26,514 bases of DNA from Lachnoclostridium sp. UBA7215 (GTDB lineage Bacteria > Bacillota > Clostridia > Lachnospirales > Lachnospiraceae): assembly GCA_002490465.1 (NCBI GenBank), contig DKUB01000042.1:1-26514 (forward strand), read 5' to 3'. A model generated the notes under the pieces. It ran no database searches, was not told the origin of the DNA, and saw only the letters and a list, made by a program, of their open reading frames with translations. Of this stretch, positions 22,482 through 26,514 are shown piece by piece (the first letter of the stretch is position 1; every line of letters starts with the position of its first letter). The position numbers and the translations under genes were made by a program.

Positions 22482-23651
22482 TTATAAGCTCTCTCTTAAA
22501 ATTTTCACGATTTCATTATGATCTAATATTTTATAGCCCCCATCCATAACAAGTGTAGAATCTGCGATTTCTTCCACCATATCTGAAGTCGCTCCAAGTT
22601 CTGATAGATTCATCACAAGGCCAAGTTCCTTCATCCAGCTCTCCATGGCTGCCAGTCCCTCCAAAGCAGCCTGCTCATCTGTCTTGCCGCTTGCATCCAC
22701 ATCCCATACGTTCACTGCAAATCTCTTAAACTTAGCCAGTCCATAAGGCATAATATATCGGTAATATGGCAGGGATACTGCAGACAATGTCATACCATGG
22801 GTGGCATCGGTGTGGGCGCCTACCGCCTGACCAAGCATATGAACCATCCAGTCCGTTGATTTCGCCTTTGCCACAAGGGTATTGAGCGCCCATGTAGCAG
22901 TCCACATAATATTGCTTCTGGCCTCATAATCCTGATCGTTTTTATTTGCAATCCGGCTGGAGTGAATCAGAGATTTCATCAATCCCTCACTAATGTAATC
23001 GCTTGTATTATCATCCTCCCCGGAAAAATACTGTTCGCAAATATGATTAAAAATGTCATAAATTCCAGAAACCATCTGATAATGAGGAAGTGTCAGTGTA
23101 TATTTCGGATTTAAAATAGAAAACCTCGGCATTATGTTTTCGTCCGCAAAAACATGACCAATCTTCATCCTGCTCTCATGATTTGTGATAACAGCTCCTG
23201 CATTCATCTCTGAACCAGTTCCAACCATCGTAAGTACACAACCCACCGGAATGATTTCACAATCCGGTTCCTCAAATTTCAGATAATATTTTTCCCACGG
23301 ATCTTCGTCACAATGAACGGATACGGATACTGCTTTTGAATAATCGCAGACAGAACCTCCGCCTACTGCCAACAGCAAATCCACTTTATGATTTCTTGCA
23401 ATCTCTACTCCCTCATACAATTTTTCAAGGGTAGGGTTTGGCATAACTCCTGAAATCTCCGCAACATTTTTACCATTTTTGTTCAGTATCTCTAACACCT
23501 CATCATAGATGCCATTTTTCTTTATGGAACCCCCTCCGTACACAAGCACAACATTTTTTCCATATTTGGGCAGCTCTGTGTTCAAATACTGTAAAGACTC
23601 CTCACCAAAATATAATTTAGTCGGATTACAATACGCAAAATTTCCTAACAT
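22482..23651 (-). CDS. Iron-containing alcohol dehydrogenase, YqhD/butanol dehydrogenase type
   Basis: 389 residues. Group III alcohol dehydrogenase reducing aldehydes with NAD(P)H. Nucleotide-binding motifs GGGSIKKNG (39-47) and GGGSVCDYSKA (97-107) are visible, and the metal ligands are D199, H203, H271 and H285. The start MLGNFAYCNPTKLYFGEE is typical of the BDH/YqhD branch, which prefers NADPH and short- or medium-chain aldehydes. AGGAGA precedes the ATG. It is the last gene of a four-gene set with cupin, carboxymuconolactone decarboxylase-like and flavin reductase-like genes, spaced 29-36 bases apart, suggesting handling of reactive aldehydes or quinone-like compounds. Substrate not determined. 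Confidence 0.9.
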   Translation of the reverse strand: MLGNFAYCNPTKLYFGEESLQYLNTELPKYGKNVVLVYGGGSIKKNGIYDEVLEILNKNGKNVAEISGVMPNPTLEKLYEGVEIARNHKVDLLLAVGGGSVCDYSKAVSVSVHCDEDPWEKYYLKFEEPDCEIIPVGCVLTMVGTGSEMNAGAVITNHESRMKIGHVFADENIMPRFSILNPKYTLTLPHYQMVSGIYDIFNHICEQYFSGEDDNTSDYISEGLMKSLIHSSRIANKNDQDYEARSNIMWTATWALNTLVAKAKSTDWMVHMLGQAVGAHTDATHGMTLSAVSLPYYRYIMPYGLAKFKRFAVNVWDVDASGKTDEQAALEGLAAMESWMKELGLVMNLSELGATSDMVEEIADSTLVMDGGYKILDHNEIVKILRESL

Positions 23652-23680
23652 TTGTTTGTTCTCCTTTTTCTTTTCAATTC

Positions 23681-24238
23681 TTACCTGAATCTCTTTCCAT
23701 CCTGAAAGGCGTTTCCAACAACCTCTCCAAGTTTCACATAGGTATTGTTAACCGAATCAAATGTAATTGGATTCAGTTTGTCCGGATCAATCTTTCCCTC
23801 TGTCAAAATACTTTCATCTGCACTGACATTGATAATCTCTCCCAGCATAAGCCCTGTCCCTTCATCATAGGAAACCAGCCTGCACTCCACTGCCATCGGC
23901 AATTCCTCAATCAGCGGTGCATCCACATTTTCAGCCTTAACGGTATGCAAACCGCATTTTTCCAATTTATCCGGAACATCATTGGCCGAGGCGATACCAA
24001 GGTAATCACATTCCGTCACATATTTTACTGTAGCCATGCTGACAGTAAAATCTTTTTTTATCAGGATATTCTTTACTGTCTTATGTCCTGCGCTTAAGCA
24101 CATAGCAATCTGGTTTGCATTGCTGATACCGCACCATGCCGCATTCATGGCGTCAGCAATTCCGTTCTCGTCATAAGAACCAATAATAAAAACCGGTTGT
24201 GGATATGTCCATGGTTTCGCTCCAAAATTTTTACGCAT
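23681..24238 (-). CDS. Flavin reductase-like FMN-binding split-barrel protein
   Basis: 185 residues. The pattern PVFIIGSYDENGIADAMNAAW near the N-terminus, then FTVSMATVKYVTECDYLGI and GLMLGEIINV, matches the flavin reductase-like / HpaC-type split-barrel family that binds FMN. These proteins reduce flavin or act as NAD(P)H oxidoreductases. AGGGG precedes the ATG. It lies third in the four-gene redox operon, 29 bases after the carboxymuconolactone decarboxylase-like gene and 29 bases before the iron alcohol dehydrogenase. Confidence 0.87.
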   Translation of the reverse strand: MRKNFGAKPWTYPQPVFIIGSYDENGIADAMNAAWCGISNANQIAMCLSAGHKTVKNILIKKDFTVSMATVKYVTECDYLGIASANDVPDKLEKCGLHTVKAENVDAPLIEELPMAVECRLVSYDEGTGLMLGEIINVSADESILTEGKIDPDKLNPITFDSVNNTYVKLGEVVGNAFQDGKRFR

Positions 24239-24267
24239 AATCTGTTCACCCCTTTATTTAATTGATT

Positions 24268-24606
24268 TTACTGCTCTGTTTCTTCATCTGCCCACACTTC
24301 CTTTGCCATGCGAAATACCGCCCATGCTTTGGGCCATCCGCAATAAAAAGCGGCATGGGTGACAATCTCTGCTATTTCCTCTTTTGTAATGCCGTTCTCT
24401 TTGGCACTTATCAGATGGTAACGGAACGATTCATCCGTCAGGCCCTGTGCCATCAGCGACACCACTGTCACAAGGCTGCGATCACGCAGGGAAAGTTTAT
24501 CCTCCCTACTCCACACTTCCCCAAATAATACATCATCGTTTAACTCCGCAAACTTTGGGGCAAACTCCCCAAGCTGCGTTCTGCCTGCTGTCTGTTTCAC
24601 TGCCAT
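24268..24606 (-). CDS. Carboxymuconolactone decarboxylase family protein
   Basis: 112 residues from the ATG at 24606. An in-frame ATG six codons upstream overlaps the AGGAGG site, so I prefer the inner one. The all-helical CMD fold is recognisable: LSLRDRSLVTVVSLMAQG and AAFYCGWPKAWAVFRMA are the two classical motifs. The AhpD-type CxxC redox pair is missing; a single Cys lies in FYCGW. Small stand-alone members in Clostridia commonly accompany cupin and flavoenzyme genes in oxidative or aldehyde-stress operons; their chemistry is often unknown, so decarboxylase activity should not be assumed. Confidence 0.88.
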   Translation of the reverse strand: MAVKQTAGRTQLGEFAPKFAELNDDVLFGEVWSREDKLSLRDRSLVTVVSLMAQGLTDESFRYHLISAKENGITKEEIAEIVTHAAFYCGWPKAWAVFRMAKEVWADEETEQ

Positions 24607-24642
24607 TTTCCATCCTCCTGCCAACTCTTTGGATATAAAATA

Positions 24643-25083
24643 TTATTTACCAAGACTATTATACTGTTCATCACTCACTGGCTCCAGCCATTCATTGCTA
24701 CAATTTTCTCCCGGTACCTCTACTGCAATGTGGCTAAACCAGGAATCAGCACATGCCCCGTGGAAATGTTTAATTCCTGTACCAATCACAACTACATCCC
24801 CCGGATTCAATTCCTGCGGTTCCTTGCCCCACTCCTGATACCAGCCCTTTCCAGCCGTGCAAATCAATATCTGACCTCCGCCTTTGTCTGCATGATGAAT
24901 GTGCCAGTTATTCCGGCAGCCCGGCTCAAAAGATACATTGGCAAGGAACACTGCCGATTCCCCCGGCTGTGTCAATGGATTCAAAAAAGAATCCCCTGTA
25001 AAATACTCGGCAAATGCCTCATTGGGTGCTCCTGTCCCAAACATATTTACTTTCTCAAATTCTTCTTTGTTTTTAATCATCAT
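24643..25083 (-). CDS. Cupin-domain protein
   Basis: 146 residues, a single cupin barrel. Motif 1 runs over about 59-79, with metal ligands in WHIHHADKGGGQ; motif 2 is in GTGIKHFHGA. A GDVV turn and the C-terminal EWLEPV segment are typical of the small cupins that accompany carboxymuconolactone decarboxylase-like proteins. It probably binds a divalent metal; an isomerase or oxygenase-like role is possible but unproven. GGAGG lies 9 bases before the first ATG. It is the first gene of the operon, downstream of a promoter with an AT-rich -10 and a dyad near -35. Confidence 0.87.
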   Translation of the reverse strand: MMIKNKEEFEKVNMFGTGAPNEAFAEYFTGDSFLNPLTQPGESAVFLANVSFEPGCRNNWHIHHADKGGGQILICTAGKGWYQEWGKEPQELNPGDVVVIGTGIKHFHGACADSWFSHIAVEVPGENCSNEWLEPVSDEQYNSLGK

Positions 25084-25115
25084 AACCCATTTCCTCCGTT
25101 TCTGATTATTTTTAT

Positions 25116-25156
25116 ATTATAACAAACCCATAGGGCATCTTTAACAGTTACCCTAT
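25116..25156 (-). promoter_or_regulatory. Promoter and dyad of the cupin redox operon
   Basis: TATAAT (25116-25121) with a 17-base spacer to a weak -35 TTAAAG (25139-25144). The arms CCCTAT/ATAGGG (25130-25135 and 25151-25156, 15-base spacer) are centred on the -35 box. A good -10, poor -35 and dyad suit an activator-dependent promoter. No regulator gene is adjacent. Confidence 0.5.
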
Positions 25157-25255
25157 TACCCATTTTTATATAAATTATGATATTACATTTTCCACAAAAT
25201 GTCTAATGCTTATGTTACATTTCAAGTAATGCCTGAAAAGCATAATATCAAAATT

Positions 25256-25295
25256 CCCTGCTGCGCCTGCATATATCATACAATGCGCAACAGGG
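25256..25295. terminator. Hairpin between recombinase remnant and cupin operon
   Basis: CCCTGCTGCGC (25256-25266) and GCGCAACAGGG (25285-25295) form an 11-base-pair stem with one mismatch or wobble and an 18-base loop. On the plus strand it is followed by CTTTCTTTTT; on the minus strand by AATTTTGATATT. It lies after the stop of the recombinase remnant and could end transcription in either direction. Confidence 0.5.
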
Positions 25296-25337
25296 CTTTC
25301 TTTTTCCTTATATCAGTATGATTTCGGAGGAATTGCA

Positions 25338-26160
25338 TCATTGCGGCAACTGCATTGGATTATTTATATTCCAAACAACCTCAAGTGATTCTTCATCATA
25401 TATAGCAACATATTTAATGAATTGTCTATACTTTTCAACATCGAATTTCCCAATTTCTACAATATCATCACACAATTTATTATATACGCCACTAATACTC
25501 TCAAAAGTATCTTCTTTTCTATTGCGGTACTCATCCCATATTTTAGCAATGTCATTAATACGGTCAGTAATCATCATGTTTTCCTGCTGAAATGTCTCCC
25601 TGCTGATTTTCCCACTTCTGTACTTCTCATATAACTGGAACTTCCTTGCCGCAAGCTGTTCCCTCTCTTGTTCAAGCAATTCTGTTTTATGTTTTCCCTC
25701 ACCGGAATTGCATTTCTTTACCTGCCTCCCCAGAGAAGAAAAACCTGATACAAATTTCTCAACATAAATTGTAAGCGTATCAATTACTGTATCATACCTA
25801 ACCGCCCTTCCCCTGCATATCTGGCGGCTGCCTGCTTTATGGGCCGCACAGTACAATTTTTTCCCATCTTTGTGGTATGGTCTGCCACAGACACCGCATA
25901 TAAATAAGCCACCGAAATATTCCCTGTCTTCCCTTTTTTCTTTTGAAGGCTTTGGATTACACCCTGCTTTCCCACCCAATAATATCTGAACCTTGACAAA
26001 CCCGTATGCTATTCTTTTGTCTGCATCGTTTTTTGCACCGTTTCCAATGCAACGGTTCCGGTTCCATGTCGTTCCCTTTCCGGGAAAAGAACCATAAATT
26101 ATATTATCTCTGCACTTTCCCCATCATTTTCTGTAGATGAGTGAATTGTATTCTGCTCAT
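25338..26160 (-). pseudogene. Large serine recombinase, internally deleted and frameshifted
   Basis: The C-terminal part (25338-25979, 213 residues) is clear: a recombinase zinc ribbon (CGVCG ... YCAAHKAGSRQIC) followed by the charged coiled-coil C-terminus of a large serine recombinase. The frame stays open upstream to a stop at 26124-26126 without a normal start. It reads GTTWNRNRC, then ADKRIAYGF, the latter recalling the KRxAxYxRVS start of the catalytic domain, and then directly VQILLGGKAGCNP from the end of the recombinase domain. The catalytic serine and most of the protein are missing. Further up, ATG at 26160 with a good AGGTGG site begins MSRIQFTHLQKMMGK in another frame. I read this as a start, a frameshift and a large internal deletion. 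Confidence 0.75.
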
Positions 26161-26176
26161 AAATCCACCTGCTTTC

Positions 26177-26202
26177 AAAAAAAGCAGCGAGAAATTTCCC
26201 GC
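26177..26202 (-). terminator. Terminator after the small unknown gene
   Basis: Minus strand GCGGGA-AATT-TCTCGC (26187-26202; six pairs, one G-U) followed by TGCTTTTTTT. The T-run is also the loop of a second hairpin CTGCTTT/AAAGCAG (26169-26187), which covers part of the AGGTGG ribosome site of the recombinase remnant. Confidence 0.65.
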
Positions 26203-26253
26203 CACTCTAACCACATTTTGAGATTATTTATCTGATTCCTATGTAATATTGCA

Positions 26254-26508
26254 CTATATCTTTTCAAGCCTATTTATAAAAGCCTGATAAAACTGCTTTT
26301 CTTTCATAATCTGCTGCTGCACTTTCAAACTGCGCTGACTGTTTGGTTCTAATGGGTTTTCCAAATCATAAAGAAGTTTTTTGGTTGCCTGTAATGCCGA
26401 TTGCACAGAATTACCCAAAATGTCGTTATAGTTTGGTTTGCCATTAAGTTGATTGGTGAGCCGTTGCACCATCATCTGGGATATATGTCCCATCATTCCG
26501 TTTTTCAT
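26254..26508 (-). CDS. Small unknown protein, possibly cut by the window edge
   Basis: 84 residues from an ATG at 26508; the frame is open to the window end (26514), so the true start may lie outside. The protein is rich in Met, Gln and Asn, with MMGHISQMMVQRLTNQL near the start and a helical C-terminus ending INRLEKI. No known motif, signal peptide or membrane segment is seen. Its terminator and the recombinase remnant immediately downstream suggest it belonged to the same mobile element. Function not recognised. Confidence 0.5.
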   Translation of the reverse strand: MKNGMMGHISQMMVQRLTNQLNGKPNYNDILGNSVQSALQATKKLLYDLENPLEPNSQRSLKVQQQIMKEKQFYQAFINRLEKI

Positions 26509-26514
26509 TCTGCC

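Noticed and set aside
1..26514. CRISPR array, rRNA or tRNA genes
   Set aside because: No regularly spaced repeats and no rRNA or tRNA-like segments were recognised; tRNA detection by eye is limited.

Overview
The window looks like a chromosome segment of a low- to mid-GC Gram-positive anaerobe, most likely class Clostridia and probably Lachnospiraceae. This rests on AGGAGG-type ribosome sites, sigma-A promoters, a T-box leader, a class III fructose-bisphosphatase, HPr/EI/IICBA PTS genes, a DeoR repressor, an OmpR-type two-component system beside an ABC-2 exporter, and a large serine recombinase remnant. All assignments come from reading the sequence; no database was searched. Almost every gene is on the minus strand; valS is the one clear plus-strand gene.

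Layout. (1) 22-2060: a DUF3795-like Cys-rich protein, an XRE-methyltransferase fusion and a CPBP intramembrane protease. (2) 2089-6216: a short, archaeal-type valS under a T-box leader, lying between two same-orientation copies of an Rpn-like PD-(D/E)XK nuclease/transposase gene. One copy is intact and one has collapsed through three deletions bounded by short direct repeats; both keep the same promoter with a palindrome in its spacer. (3) 6264-12729: response regulator, histidine kinase, lipoprotein, ABC ATPase and an internally duplicated ABC permease. Two promoters in this block share a tandem TTGAC box with an 11-base period. (4) 12726-21646: an operon for a SorE-like dehydrogenase, DeoR repressor, mannitol-type PTS IICBA, 1-phosphofructokinase, HPr, enzyme I and fructose-1,6-bisphosphatase, behind a perfect consensus promoter flanked by three operator-like repeats. 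(5) 21820-22239: an orphan NifX/NifB-type protein with a His/Cys tail. (6) 22482-25144: cupin, carboxymuconolactone decarboxylase-like, flavin reductase-like and YqhD-like iron alcohol dehydrogenase genes, one probable redox operon. (7) 25338-26508: a decayed large serine recombinase and a small unknown gene, the edge of an old mobile element.

The most interesting system is the hexitol operon. It has no classical mannitol-1-phosphate 5-dehydrogenase. It pairs a mannitol PTS with a dehydrogenase of the sorbose-1-phosphate reductase type (C2 chemistry next to the phosphate), a 1-phosphofructokinase and an FBPase. Together these suggest mannitol -> mannitol-1-P -> fructose-1-P -> fructose-1,6-bisP, with FBPase returning fructose-6-P. 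The operon also carries its own HPr and EI, and the HPr has Arg at position 46 in place of the regulatory Ser.
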